NCBI RefSeq assembly: GCF_014635705.1
Contig: NZ_BMDI01000002.1
Coordinates: forward strand, 372,001 to 436,000
Source: Oxalicibacterium faecigallinarum
Lineage (GTDB): Bacteria; Pseudomonadota; Gammaproteobacteria; Burkholderiales; Burkholderiaceae_D
Length of the DNA: 64,000 nucleotides
Direction of reading: 5' to 3'
Below are positions 56,137 to 64,000 of this stretch, one piece after another (position 1 is the stretch's first letter; the number at the start of each line of letters is the position of its first letter). The position numbers and the translations under genes were made by a program. The notes beneath the pieces were generated by a model. The model did not search any database, was not told where the DNA came from, and was given only the letters and a program-made list of their open reading frames with translations.

Positions 56137-56269
56137 GTTTGCTCCCGGTTTGTCCGGTTCAAGTGAAATGTGCACGCCAATTGGCTGCCGTGCTGAATGG
56201 GCATTAATTTAGCGAAAGTCATGCCTGCACGCAATAAACGTGCAGCCGATGTGCCGCTGATGTTGCATT

Positions 56270-57508
56270 CTACAAACCGGGTCCTCGTTGCAGCGTAAGG
56301 CGGCGGCCGTTCCACAAGGCGAGCGCGGTGAGGGTAAAGGCAAGCTGACCCAGCGCCAGGGCAACGGCGGAATGGGACAGGCACGGTGCAATCGCACCGG
56401 CAACCACGGCGCCCAGCAGGGTTTGGGTAAACGACTGGCACGATGCCACAATGCCGCGAATGGTGGGAAACAGATCGAGGACCAGCAGTGTTGCGACCGG
56501 GGCGACGACCGACATCCCAAAGGTATAGAAGAATAGCGGTGCCACCGACCATGGCAGGCGCGGCGGGAAGAACAGGTGATATCCCACGTTAAACAAGGCA
56601 GCCCCAATGAGCAAGGTAAAGCCGATCGAGATCTGGCGCGTAAGCGGGATTCTTCCGGACAGCCGGTTGGCCGTCAGCGCACCGCAAAAAATGCCGGCCA
56701 CGGTCGGGATGAATTGCCAGCCAAACTGGTCGGGACCGAGCCCGAGATGTTCGACCAGAAAAACCGGTGCCGCCGCGACATAAAGAAACATGCCGGAAAA
56801 GTTGAAGGCGACCGTGCCCCCGATCAAATGAAAAGACAGGGAGCTGAAGACGTTACGATAGTTGCGGTACAGCATGCTGGGGTTGAATGCCTGACGGCGC
56901 GTGACCGGCAAGGATTCGGGCAAACGACGCCAGCAGTACACCAATAGCAGAACGGCATAGATGAAAAGCGTGATAAAGATCGCGCGCCAGTCGAGATGTT
57001 TGACGATCCAGCCGCCGATGATCGGGGCGATTGCCGGCGCGATGGAAAAAATCATCGTGACCAGCGACAGCAGACGCGCGGCGGCCGCACCCTCGTACAG
57101 ATCGCGAATGATGGCACGACCGATCACCACGCCCGCGCCGGCTGAGATCCCCTGCAGCATGCGAAACAGCCACAAATGCTCGATGCTGTCGGACACCGCA
57201 CAGCCGGCCGTCGCTGCGGCAAAAATGGCAAGCGATACCAGAATGATCTTGCGACGACCAAACGAATCAGACAAGGCACCGTGCCACAGGATCATCACGG
57301 CAAACGAGAACATGTAAACCGTCAAGGTCTGCTGCATCTCGATCGCGGTGGCATTCAGCGATTGCTGGATGGCAGGAAACGCCGGCAGATATGTATCGAT
57401 CGAAAACGGACCGAGCATGGCCAACAGCGCCAGCATGACAGCCAGCGCCGTACTGCTGATGAGCAGCGCCAGCGGTGGTTCTTCCTTGGTGGATTGCGGA
57501 TCAGTCAT
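56270..57508 (-). CDS. MFS drug-resistance transporter (Bcr/CflA family)
   Basis: 412 residues with about 12 predicted membrane helices. Motif A between TM2 and TM3 reads GALSDSFGRRKIILVSL, and the drug/H+ antiporter signature is in TM5 (IFSIAPAIAPIIGGWIV). The early MLGPFSIDTYLPAFPAI is typical of Bcr/CflA exporters. Its start lies three bases beyond the gabD stop, so the two are cotranscribed in the order gabD-MFS. The substrate is not known. Confidence 0.88.
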   Translation of the reverse strand: MTDPQSTKEEPPLALLISSTALAVMLALLAMLGPFSIDTYLPAFPAIQQSLNATAIEMQQTLTVYMFSFAVMILWHGALSDSFGRRKIILVSLAIFAAATAGCAVSDSIEHLWLFRMLQGISAGAGVVIGRAIIRDLYEGAAAARLLSLVTMIFSIAPAIAPIIGGWIVKHLDWRAIFITLFIYAVLLLVYCWRRLPESLPVTRRQAFNPSMLYRNYRNVFSSLSFHLIGGTVAFNFSGMFLYVAAAPVFLVEHLGLGPDQFGWQFIPTVAGIFCGALTANRLSGRIPLTRQISIGFTLLIGAALFNVGYHLFFPPRLPWSVAPLFFYTFGMSVVAPVATLLVLDLFPTIRGIVASCQSFTQTLLGAVVAGAIAPCLSHSAVALALGQLAFTLTALALWNGRRLTLQRGPGL

Positions 57509-57511
57509 GCG

Positions 57512-58984
57512 TTACTCGATCCCGCCCATGCACAGATATTTGATGTCCAGATATTCGTCCATGCCGTACTTGGACCCTTCGCGCCCAAGCCCCGATTGCT
57601 TGACACCACCAAATGGTGCGACTTCGTTGGAGATGGCTCCGGTGTTGATACCGACCATGCCGTACTGCAGTTGCTCGGCTACACGCCAGACGCGCCCGAT
57701 GTCACGCGAATAGAAATAGCTGGCCAGGCCAAACTCGCTGTCGTTGGCCGCAGCAATGACTTCCTCATCACTGGAGAAACGCGTGACGGCAGATACCGGC
57801 CCGAACGTTTCTTCGCTCATAATGGTCATGCCTTTTTGCGTATCGGCCAGCACCGTCGGCTCATAAAAACGTCCACCGAGTTCAGGATGCACACGACCGC
57901 CTGTGAGCAGCCGCGCACCTTTGGCAAGCGCATCACTGACATGCTGTTCCACCTTTGTGACGGCGGCGTCGTCGATCAGCGGGCCTTGCATGACGCCCTG
58001 TTCAAATCCGTTGCCGACTCTGATCTTGGTCGCGCCTTCCGCCAGCTTGCGTACAAACTCGTCGTAGATCGAGGCATGTGCATAGAAACGATTGGTGCAA
58101 ACGCAGGTCTGGCCGGCATTCCGATATTTGGATGCAAGGGCACCTTTGACGGCAGCATCCAGATCGGCATCTTCAAACACGATGAATGGTGCATGGCCGC
58201 CCAGCTCCAGTCCCATGCGTTTGACTGTCGGTGCGCATTGTTCCATCAGGATGCGGCCGACCGGCGTGGAGCCCGTGAATGACAGATGGCGTACCACCGG
58301 ACTTGCACACAATGCCTTGCCGACGGCAACCGAGTTGCTGGCGTCGGCGGTAATGACATTGATGACGCCGGCGGGAATGCCGGCACGATGCGCCAGTTCG
58401 GCGAGTGCCAGTGCCGAGAGTGGTGTCTGTTCCGCGGGTTTGATGACGATGGTGCAGCCGGCAGCTACCGCCGGTGCGATCTTGCGTGTGATCATGGAGA
58501 TCGGAAAATTCCACGGCGTAATCGCAGCGCAGACACCGACCGGTTGCTTGATGACGACAGTACGACGATTGGCCCATGTCGATGCCAGCACATCACCGCT
58601 GACACGCTTGGCTTCTTCGGCAAACCATTCGATAAAGCTGGCGCCGTAGGCAACCTCTCCTTTGGATTCGATCAATGGCTTGCCTTGTTCGGCGGTCATC
58701 AGTATGGCCAGATCATCGGTGCTGGCGGTCATCAGATCAAACCATTTGCGCATCAGCGCCGCACGTTCTTTCCCCGTTTTGGCAGACCAGGCCGGAAATG
58801 CGGCCTGTGCTGCAGCGATGGCGCGCTCAGTTTCGGTAGTCGAGAGATTCGGCACGTTGCCGACGACCCGATTGTTGGCCGGGTTGATGACCTGCATGGA
58901 TTGCATGCCATCCACCCACTGGCCGTTGATATAGGCTTGCGTGCGCTGCAGCAAAGGATCTTTCAAAGGAGGGAAGGGCATCAT
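57512..58984 (-). CDS. gabD: NAD(P)-dependent succinate-semialdehyde dehydrogenase (GabD)
   Basis: Aldehyde dehydrogenase of 490 residues, oxidising succinate semialdehyde to succinate in GABA breakdown. Motifs: PWNFPISMITRKIAPAVAAGC, KPAEQTPLSALALAEL, SFTGSTPVGRILM, catalytic Glu in LELGGHAPFIVF and catalytic Cys in NAGQTCVCTNRF. These read as the GabD subfamily (YGMVGINTGAISNEVAPFGGVKQSG). An AGGAG site seven bases upstream favours the first of two adjacent ATG codons. No gabT or GABA permease gene is adjacent, so the physiological substrate is inferred. Confidence 0.9.
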   Translation of the reverse strand: MMPFPPLKDPLLQRTQAYINGQWVDGMQSMQVINPANNRVVGNVPNLSTTETERAIAAAQAAFPAWSAKTGKERAALMRKWFDLMTASTDDLAILMTAEQGKPLIESKGEVAYGASFIEWFAEEAKRVSGDVLASTWANRRTVVIKQPVGVCAAITPWNFPISMITRKIAPAVAAGCTIVIKPAEQTPLSALALAELAHRAGIPAGVINVITADASNSVAVGKALCASPVVRHLSFTGSTPVGRILMEQCAPTVKRMGLELGGHAPFIVFEDADLDAAVKGALASKYRNAGQTCVCTNRFYAHASIYDEFVRKLAEGATKIRVGNGFEQGVMQGPLIDDAAVTKVEQHVSDALAKGARLLTGGRVHPELGGRFYEPTVLADTQKGMTIMSEETFGPVSAVTRFSSDEEVIAAANDSEFGLASYFYSRDIGRVWRVAEQLQYGMVGINTGAISNEVAPFGGVKQSGLGREGSKYGMDEYLDIKYLCMGGIE

Positions 58985-59127
58985 GCTGTTTCTCCTGAAA
59001 AGAAAAAATCAGGGTAGCGACAAACGGTCGGAGTGACAGTTCGTTTGGTCACCCTGAACCAAGATCGTAAAACGTGTGTTGCAGAAAAAATATCGGGACA
59101 ACGGTCTGTCCCGATGCATGCCTGTGG

Positions 59128-60372
59128 TTAATGGCCCGTTACATCCTTGGGTTTGGCTTGTTCACGGCGATTGAACCCAGCCACCATGTCGAAACGGAAC
59201 AGGCGACATTCCAGTGCACCATTGAAGAATGGGGTCTTGCGGGATTCTTTCAGACGCAGCATTTTTGGTACACCCAGATCAGCGGTGAACAGAAACACCG
59301 ACCAGCCGGCAAAACGCTGTTTGAGTGTGGCGCTGAAATCGCTAAAGAATTCCTTCGCAAGATCATCGTCGGTCAGCGATTTATCACCTCGTACACCAAT
59401 CCGCTCGCCGTACGGGGGATTGGTCAGCAGAATGCCAGGCGTGGTAGTCGGGGCTTTCACTTCCTGTGCCTCGATCTGTTTGAGCGGCACGTCAAAGTGG
59501 ATACCGGCCTTGTTCAGATTGCTGCGCGTCATGCTGACCATGTCGCCGGAAATGTCACTGCCGAAAATGGTTGGCTCGGTCGGCAGAGGATTCAGTTTGA
59601 TGCTGCCCTTGATGGTTTGCCAGGCAGTCTGATCGACCTCGTTGAATTTTTCAAAGGCGAACTCACGATGCAGTCCTGGCGGGATGCCGGCGACTATCTG
59701 CGCCGCTTCTGCCAGGATGGTGCCGGAACCGCACATCGGATCGAACAACGGTATCCCCGGTTTCCAGCCAGCCACGCGCAGCAGGCCGGCGGCAAGGTTT
59801 TCACGCAACGGGGCATCGCCCGTGTCGAGGCGCCAGCCACGCTTGAACAGCGCTTCACCAGAGGTATCGAGGTACAGGGTGAAGTTGTTGGCGTCGAGAA
59901 AGCCGACGATGCGCATATCCGGTGTACGCGTATCGACGGAAGGGCGCTTGCCGCACAGATCGCGGAAGCGATCGCAAATGCCATCCTTGATCTTCAGTGT
60001 CGTGAATTCAAGACTGCGCAGTGGTGACTTGATGGCCGTAACATCGATCCGGATCGTGTGATGAATACCAAACCAGTCTTCCCACGGCTGTTCCAGCGTG
60101 CGGTCGTAAATATCGTTTTCGTTGACATAGCGGGAATGGGCCATGCGCATGAGCACCCGGGAGGCAATGCGCGAATGCAGATTCATGCGCATGGCGTCTT
60201 CCAGGGTGCCGGAGCAATGTACGCCGCCCGGTACCTGATTGTGTACCTTGAGTTTGCCGCCATTGCTGGTACCAAGCTGTGCGATTTCGTCGAGCTCTTC
60301 AGCGAGTGCTGCTTCCATGCCGCGTGGGCATGGGCAAAAGAAAGAATGAGAAAGAGAGATAGAAGCGGTCAT
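59128..60372 (-). CDS. rlmL: 23S rRNA guanine-N2 methyltransferase (RlmL/YcbY N-terminal type)
   Basis: 414 residues: an N-terminal ferredoxin-like/THUMP RNA-binding region (FFCPCPRGMEAALAEEL, VHCSGTLEDAMRMNLHSRIASRVLM) and a class I methyltransferase domain. The SAM site is LFDPMCGSGTILAEAAQ and the catalytic motif is LLTNPPYGERIG. This corresponds to the RlmL half of E. coli RlmKL (m2G2445) without the RlmK domain. The ATG at 60372 opens with MTASISLSHSFFCPCPRG. Confidence 0.9.
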   Translation of the reverse strand: MTASISLSHSFFCPCPRGMEAALAEELDEIAQLGTSNGGKLKVHNQVPGGVHCSGTLEDAMRMNLHSRIASRVLMRMAHSRYVNENDIYDRTLEQPWEDWFGIHHTIRIDVTAIKSPLRSLEFTTLKIKDGICDRFRDLCGKRPSVDTRTPDMRIVGFLDANNFTLYLDTSGEALFKRGWRLDTGDAPLRENLAAGLLRVAGWKPGIPLFDPMCGSGTILAEAAQIVAGIPPGLHREFAFEKFNEVDQTAWQTIKGSIKLNPLPTEPTIFGSDISGDMVSMTRSNLNKAGIHFDVPLKQIEAQEVKAPTTTPGILLTNPPYGERIGVRGDKSLTDDDLAKEFFSDFSATLKQRFAGWSVFLFTADLGVPKMLRLKESRKTPFFNGALECRLFRFDMVAGFNRREQAKPKDVTGH

Positions 60373-60492
60373 ATGCGGAGAACCCTTTGTCCGTTGTTGA
60401 ATGTGAGGTCAATCCTCCTGATGAGAATCGACATTGTTTTGTATTACAGTTTGTCGTTGCGGCAGTGCGTCATCGTTTGACGCCTAGGCCGA

Positions 60493-61095
60493 TTACTTCT
60501 TGAATGCTGCCTCGACAAATTCCAGCCTGTCCTGTCCCCAGAATGGTTCGCCATCAACGACATACCATGGCACGCCAAATACATTGGCAGCGATGGCTTC
60601 TGATGTGAATTGCTCATATGTTTTCTGGACTGCGGCTGTTTCGGAGGCTTTGCTTAACGCCGCACCGTCGTAGCCCGCCTCGTTGGCAAGTGCAATGAGT
60701 GTTGCGCTATCCATGATGTTGCAGTCAGCGGTCCAGAAAGCCTGCATGATCTGGCCGGTCAGCGCCAGCGCTGCATCGGTGCCATGGGTTAGTTTGGCAG
60801 CGATGATCAGTTTTGCTGCGGCATCGCCTGATAACGGCGGAAACTTCGGCTGCGGATTCAGTGGTACGCCCAGATGCTCGCTCCAGCGTCTGAGTTCAAC
60901 CAGACGATAGGCCTGTCGTTGCGGAGGCCGCTTGGCAAGAGGCAGGCCACCAGCCGCGTTATACAGTTGTGATAGGTCAATCGGCTTCATATCGATCTGC
61001 ACCTCGTATCGCTTTGCCAGTTCGATCAGACGCGCATGTCCGAAATAAGACCACGGTGATTGCGGTGCAAAGTAGTATTCACAGACCTTGGACAT
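60493..61095 (-). CDS. 2-hydroxychromene-2-carboxylate isomerase-like protein (DsbA fold)
   Basis: 200 residues of the thioredoxin-fold HCCA isomerase/kappa-GST family. Family features are YYFAPQSPWSYFGHARLIELA (the active-site Ser region replaces a CxxC) and the C-terminal GVPWYVVDGEPFWGQDRLEFV. HCCA isomerases act in naphthalene breakdown with glutathione, but no such pathway is nearby, so a general glutathione-dependent role is possible. The family call is secure, the substrate is not. Confidence 0.85.
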   Translation of the reverse strand: MSKVCEYYFAPQSPWSYFGHARLIELAKRYEVQIDMKPIDLSQLYNAAGGLPLAKRPPQRQAYRLVELRRWSEHLGVPLNPQPKFPPLSGDAAAKLIIAAKLTHGTDAALALTGQIMQAFWTADCNIMDSATLIALANEAGYDGAALSKASETAAVQKTYEQFTSEAIAANVFGVPWYVVDGEPFWGQDRLEFVEAAFKK

Positions 61096-61140
61096 TCCAT
61101 TTCCTTATTGGCACTAAAGCGCTATCGGATAACGCGAAAC

Positions 61141-61548
61141 TCAAAATGGTTTGACGACAACCAGAATCACGATGGCCAGCAACAGAATGACCGGCACTTC
61201 ATTAAACCAGCGATACCATTGATGGCTGCGACGATTGAGGCCGTTTTCGAATTTTTTCAGTAATGAACCGCATGCATGGTGATAGCCAATGACCAGGATG
61301 ACCAGGGCGAGTTTGGCATGCAGCCAGCCGCCACCAAAACCATAACTCATCAACCAGAAACCGAAGCCGAGTGCCGGTATCGCCAGCATTGTCGTGAATC
61401 GATACAGCTTGCGTGCCATCAGCAGCAGGCGCGTATGCGCGTTGACATCGGTTTCCATCGCCAGATTGACGAAGATGCGCGGCAGGTAAAACAGGCCAGC
61501 AAACCACGAGGTGATGAAGACGATATGGAGTGCCTTGATCCAGAGCAT
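61141..61548 (-). CDS. hemJ: HemJ-family protoporphyrinogen oxidase (UPF0093)
   Basis: Integral membrane protein of 135 residues with four predicted helices. The first is MLWIKALHIVFITSWFAGLFYLP with the conserved H8, and WLHAKLALV holds H77 and K79. HemJ binds b-type haem and oxidises protoporphyrinogen IX to protoporphyrin IX, the penultimate haem step. This would complement hemL at 8648. It is on the same strand as proA, about 80 bases downstream of that gene's stop. Confidence 0.88.
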   Translation of the reverse strand: MLWIKALHIVFITSWFAGLFYLPRIFVNLAMETDVNAHTRLLLMARKLYRFTTMLAIPALGFGFWLMSYGFGGGWLHAKLALVILVIGYHHACGSLLKKFENGLNRRSHQWYRWFNEVPVILLLAIVILVVVKPF

Positions 61549-61631
61549 GTCAGCTGTCCTGTTTGAAGATGGATTGCGTCACGCGATTGCCTTGCAAGAC
61601 AACATGATGTTGCAGTGCTGCTCGTTCCGGG

Positions 61632-62903
61632 TCAGGCACGAACCTCCCCATGCCCAAAGACGACGTATTTGAGCGAGGTCAGCCCTTCGAGGCCGACCGG
61701 GCCACGGGCATGCAGCTTGTCATTGGAGATGCCGATCTCCGCACCCAGTCCGTATTCGAAGCCATCGGCAAAGCGCGTCGAGGCATTGACCATCACCGAA
61801 GCGGAATCCACTTCGCGCAGGAATTGCATTGCCTTGGAATAATCTTCCGTAATGATGGCATCCGTATGTTTGGAAGAATATTTGTTGATGTGCGCAATGG
61901 CTTCATCGACATCGGCCACGGTCTTGATCGCAAGAATGGGGGCCAGATATTCGGTGGACCAGTCTTCTTCCGTAGCTGATGCCAGATGCGCATAGCCTTG
62001 CAGTATTGCCTTGGCTTCATCGTCACAGCGCAACTCGACGTCCTTCGTGGCGTACAACTTGGCGAGCTCGGGCAAAATCTGTGCTGCAACACTACGTGAA
62101 ACCAGCAGGGTTTCCATCGTGTTGCAGGTGCCGTAACGATGGCACTTGGCATTGAACGACACGTCGAGTGCCTTTTTCGGGTCAGCTTTGTCGTCGATAT
62201 AGACGTGGCAGATGCCATCCAGATGCTTGATCATGGGAACCGTGCCATCCGCCATCAGACGCGCGATCAGTCCCTTGCCGCCGCGCGGCACGATGACATC
62301 CACATACTCTGTCATGGTGATCAGTTCGCCGACGGCTGCGCGATCGGTTGTTTCAACAACTTGGACGGCGTCCTGTGGCAGACCTGCTCCCGACAAGCCT
62401 TCCTTGACCAGCTTGGCCAATGCCTGGTTGCAGTGAATGGCTTCTGAGCCACCACGCAAGATCGTTGCATTGCCGCTTTTGATGCAGAGACCCGCTGCAT
62501 CGACTGTCACATTGGGGCGCGCTTCATAAATGATGCCGATGACGCCGAGTGGCACGCGCATCTGCCCGATCTGTATGCCGGTTGGCCGAACCTTCATGTT
62601 CGAGATTTCACCGATTGGATCAGGCAGGGCGACGATTTGCTCCAGACCTTCTGCCATCGTGGCAATCGCCTTATCGGACAAGGTCAGACGATCCAGCATT
62701 GCCGGTTCCAGACCATTGGCACGTGCGGCATCCAGATCCAGTTTGTTGGCGGCTCGCAATGCGTCGGCATCGCGGCGGATTGCTGCGGCGATCAGCAGCA
62801 ATGCCTTGTTCTTGGCTGCGCTGTCGGCTTTGGCCATGGCGTGCGATGCCTGACGGGCACGTTCGCCGATTTCCTTCATGTATTGCTTGATGTCCATGGT
62901 CAT
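61632..62903 (-). CDS. proA: Gamma-glutamyl phosphate reductase (ProA)
   Basis: NADPH-dependent reduction of gamma-glutamyl phosphate in proline synthesis. 423 residues in the aldehyde dehydrogenase fold. Motifs: [50 protein letters not shown], and the catalytic Cys in [16 protein letters not shown]. The C-terminus has [24 protein letters not shown] 62903 and ATG 62897 are both possible starts. It follows holA on the same strand, the usual betaproteobacterial order. Confidence 0.95.
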   Translation of the reverse strand: MTMDIKQYMKEIGERARQASHAMAKADSAAKNKALLLIAAAIRRDADALRAANKLDLDAARANGLEPAMLDRLTLSDKAIATMAEGLEQIVALPDPIGEISNMKVRPTGIQIGQMRVPLGVIGIIYEARPNVTVDAAGLCIKSGNATILRGGSEAIHCNQALAKLVKEGLSGAGLPQDAVQVVETTDRAAVGELITMTEYVDVIVPRGGKGLIARLMADGTVPMIKHLDGICHVYIDDKADPKKALDVSFNAKCHRYGTCNTMETLLVSRSVAAQILPELAKLYATKDVELRCDDEAKAILQGYAHLASATEEDWSTEYLAPILAIKTVADVDEAIAHINKYSSKHTDAIITEDYSKAMQFLREVDSASVMVNASTRFADGFEYGLGAEIGISNDKLHARGPVGLEGLTSLKYVVFGHGEVRA

Positions 62904-62993
62904 AACAATGGTTGATCTGACAAGTATTTGCTACTGCTTACGTTAGATGGGGCTGACTGGGAGAAAAACACCTGTAGCCAGTGTTGATCGAGT

Positions 62994-64000
62994 CTAGCCG
63001 CGAGCGATTTTTAATCCAAGTTGCAGCATCGCATCCCATGCATCGCCGCTGAAAGCCTTGGCGCGTAAACCTTTCACCATCTTATCGATTTGTGCGGCTT
63101 CCTGCAGCGCAGCTTCCAGCGTGGCAAGTTTCAGGCGGCGCAGGGCGGGTTCCATCAGGCGTTCTCGTGGTCCCCAGATACGTGCTTCTTTCAACAGTTG
63201 CGGCAACGGCCGTCCTTGTGCAACACCTGCTTTGAGTTTTAACAAGGTACGGATTTCTTCTGCGACAGCCCACAAAACAAGCGGTAGCGCTTCGCCTTCA
63301 CCCTTGAGGCCTTCCAGCATACGCACCAGACGTGCCGCATCGCCGGAGAGCATGGCTTCATTGAGTTTGAAAACGTCGTAACGCGCAACATTCAATACGG
63401 CATCATGCACTTGTTCAAAACTGAGCTGGCCTTCCGGATACAGCAGCGCCAGCTTGCGTACTTCCTGATGGGCTGCCAGCAGATTGCCCTCGACGCGGTC
63501 CGCTATGAAATCCAGACATTCACGACTGGCACTCTGTTTTTGCGCTGCGAGACGCGTACCCAGCCAGGCAGGAAGCTGATTGCGTTCAATCAGTGGAATG
63601 TCGATATAGACGCCGGCTGATTGCAGGCTGGATACCCAGGCAGCTTTCTGCGTTTGCCAGTCGAGTTTGGGTAAGGTGATCAGGGTGACATTGTCCGGAC
63701 TCAAGGATGCTGCATAGTCTTGCAGTGCCTTGCCACCATCCTTGCCGGGTTTGCCGGTGGGGATGCGCAATTCGATCAGCTTGCGATCACCAAACAGGGA
63801 TTGTGACTGATTGGCTGCCAGCAACTCGCCCCATTTGAAGCTGCGTTCGACGATCAGGACTTCACGCTCTGTCAAACCTTGTGTGCGTGCCGCTTTGCGA
63901 ATCTTGTCGGCTGCTTCGAGAGCCAGCAAATGTTCATCACTGGTGATGACGTACAGAGCCGCCAGCGGTTTCGCCAGATGCGCGTCGAGTGCGTCAGGCC
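62994..64000 (-). CDS. holA: DNA polymerase III delta subunit (HolA), truncated by the window edge
   Basis: Clamp-loader subunit that opens the beta clamp. The visible 335 codons run without a stop to the right edge, and the N-terminus (reading ALDAHLAKPLAALYVITSDE near the edge) is cut off a few residues short of the expected start. Typical features include LLVERSFKW-like strands (VLIVERSFKWGELLAANQ), LPKLDWQTQKAAWV, the AAA+ sensor region RLAAQKQSASRECLDFIADRVEGNLLAAHQE and the collar helices at the C-terminus (WGPRERLMEPALRRL). An internal TTG at 63929 should not be taken as the start. Confidence 0.93.
   Translation of the reverse strand, partial: PDALDAHLAKPLAALYVITSDEHLLALEAADKIRKAARTQGLTEREVLIVERSFKWGELLAANQSQSLFGDRKLIELRIPTGKPGKDGGKALQDYAASLSPDNVTLITLPKLDWQTQKAAWVSSLQSAGVYIDIPLIERNQLPAWLGTRLAAQKQSASRECLDFIADRVEGNLLAAHQEVRKLALLYPEGQLSFEQVHDAVLNVARYDVFKLNEAMLSGDAARLVRMLEGLKGEGEALPLVLWAVAEEIRTLLKLKAGVAQGRPLPQLLKEARIWGPRERLMEPALRRLKLATLEAALQEAAQIDKMVKGLRAKAFSGDAWDAMLQLGLKIARG

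Noticed and set aside
1..64000. tRNA, rRNA, CRISPR arrays, insertion sequences, prophage genes
   Set aside because: None recognised by eye. No transposase or integrase motifs and no regularly spaced repeats were seen.
63929..64000. Internal TTG at 63929 as the holA start
   Set aside because: The frame continues upstream with typical delta-subunit sequence (AALYVITSDEHLLAL) to the window edge, so the gene is cut by the window and not short.

Overview
The window reads as a chromosomal segment of a betaproteobacterium of moderate GC content. The gene orders mpl-yqiA-ubiC-rnb-tonB-aroE-mtgA, thiD/hemL/rubredoxin, pilG-pilH-pilI-pilJ-chpA, yqgE-ruvX-pyrR-pyrB-pyrX and pcm-rhodanese-tolC are typical of Burkholderiales. 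The protein style and moderate GC point to Oxalobacteraceae (Herminiimonas/Janthinobacterium-like). This placement is an inference, because no rRNA or tRNA gene lies in the window.

Layout. 48-7228 (+): peptidoglycan recycling (mpl), an esterase, chorismate lyase, an RNase II/R-type exoribonuclease, a TonB-like protein, shikimate dehydrogenase and a monofunctional transglycosylase. 7612-8577: corA. 8648-10805 (-): hemL and a thiD-like kinase, divergent from rubredoxin. 11221-21047 (+): type IV pilus chemosensory cluster ending in a 1998-residue ChpA/PilL kinase. 21099-22580 (-): photolyase. 22710-27301 (+): yqgE, ruvX and the pyrimidine genes pyrR-pyrB-pyrX (the last a dihydroorotase without its metal ligands), then a PlsC-like acyltransferase. 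27302-28126 (-): apaH. An AT-rich gap is followed by an H-NS-type protein, a phosphohexomutase and waaA (KDO transferase).

31873-40744 looks like an accessory block set between waaA and tolC. It holds small secreted proteins of unknown function and an RND efflux operon (adaptor, pump, outer-membrane factor). The operon is controlled by a divergent TetR regulator through a perfect 26-bp palindrome almost identical to the E. coli AcrR operator. The pump gene carries a frameshift. 40786-43147 (-) is pcm-rhodanese-tolC, followed by a YkgJ-type protein, recQ, trmB, an orphan lipoprotein, a membrane metallophosphoesterase and a GH13 glucosidase.

50360-53132 is the most interesting part. A consensus LexA box abuts a TATAAT hexamer just upstream of two genes three bases apart. 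The first encodes a radical SAM protein with a helix-hairpin-helix domain and a C-terminal beta-clamp-like motif. The second encodes a fusion of a DUF4130-like domain with a UdgX-type uracil-DNA-binding domain. This is a candidate SOS-induced DNA modification or repair module of unknown chemistry.

The right end carries a Lys/Ala-rich secreted protein, a patatin-like lipoprotein, a GAF-GGDEF diguanylate cyclase, a Bcr/CflA-type MFS exporter with gabD, an rRNA methyltransferase (rlmL), an HCCA-isomerase-like protein, hemJ, proA, and holA, which runs off the right edge.
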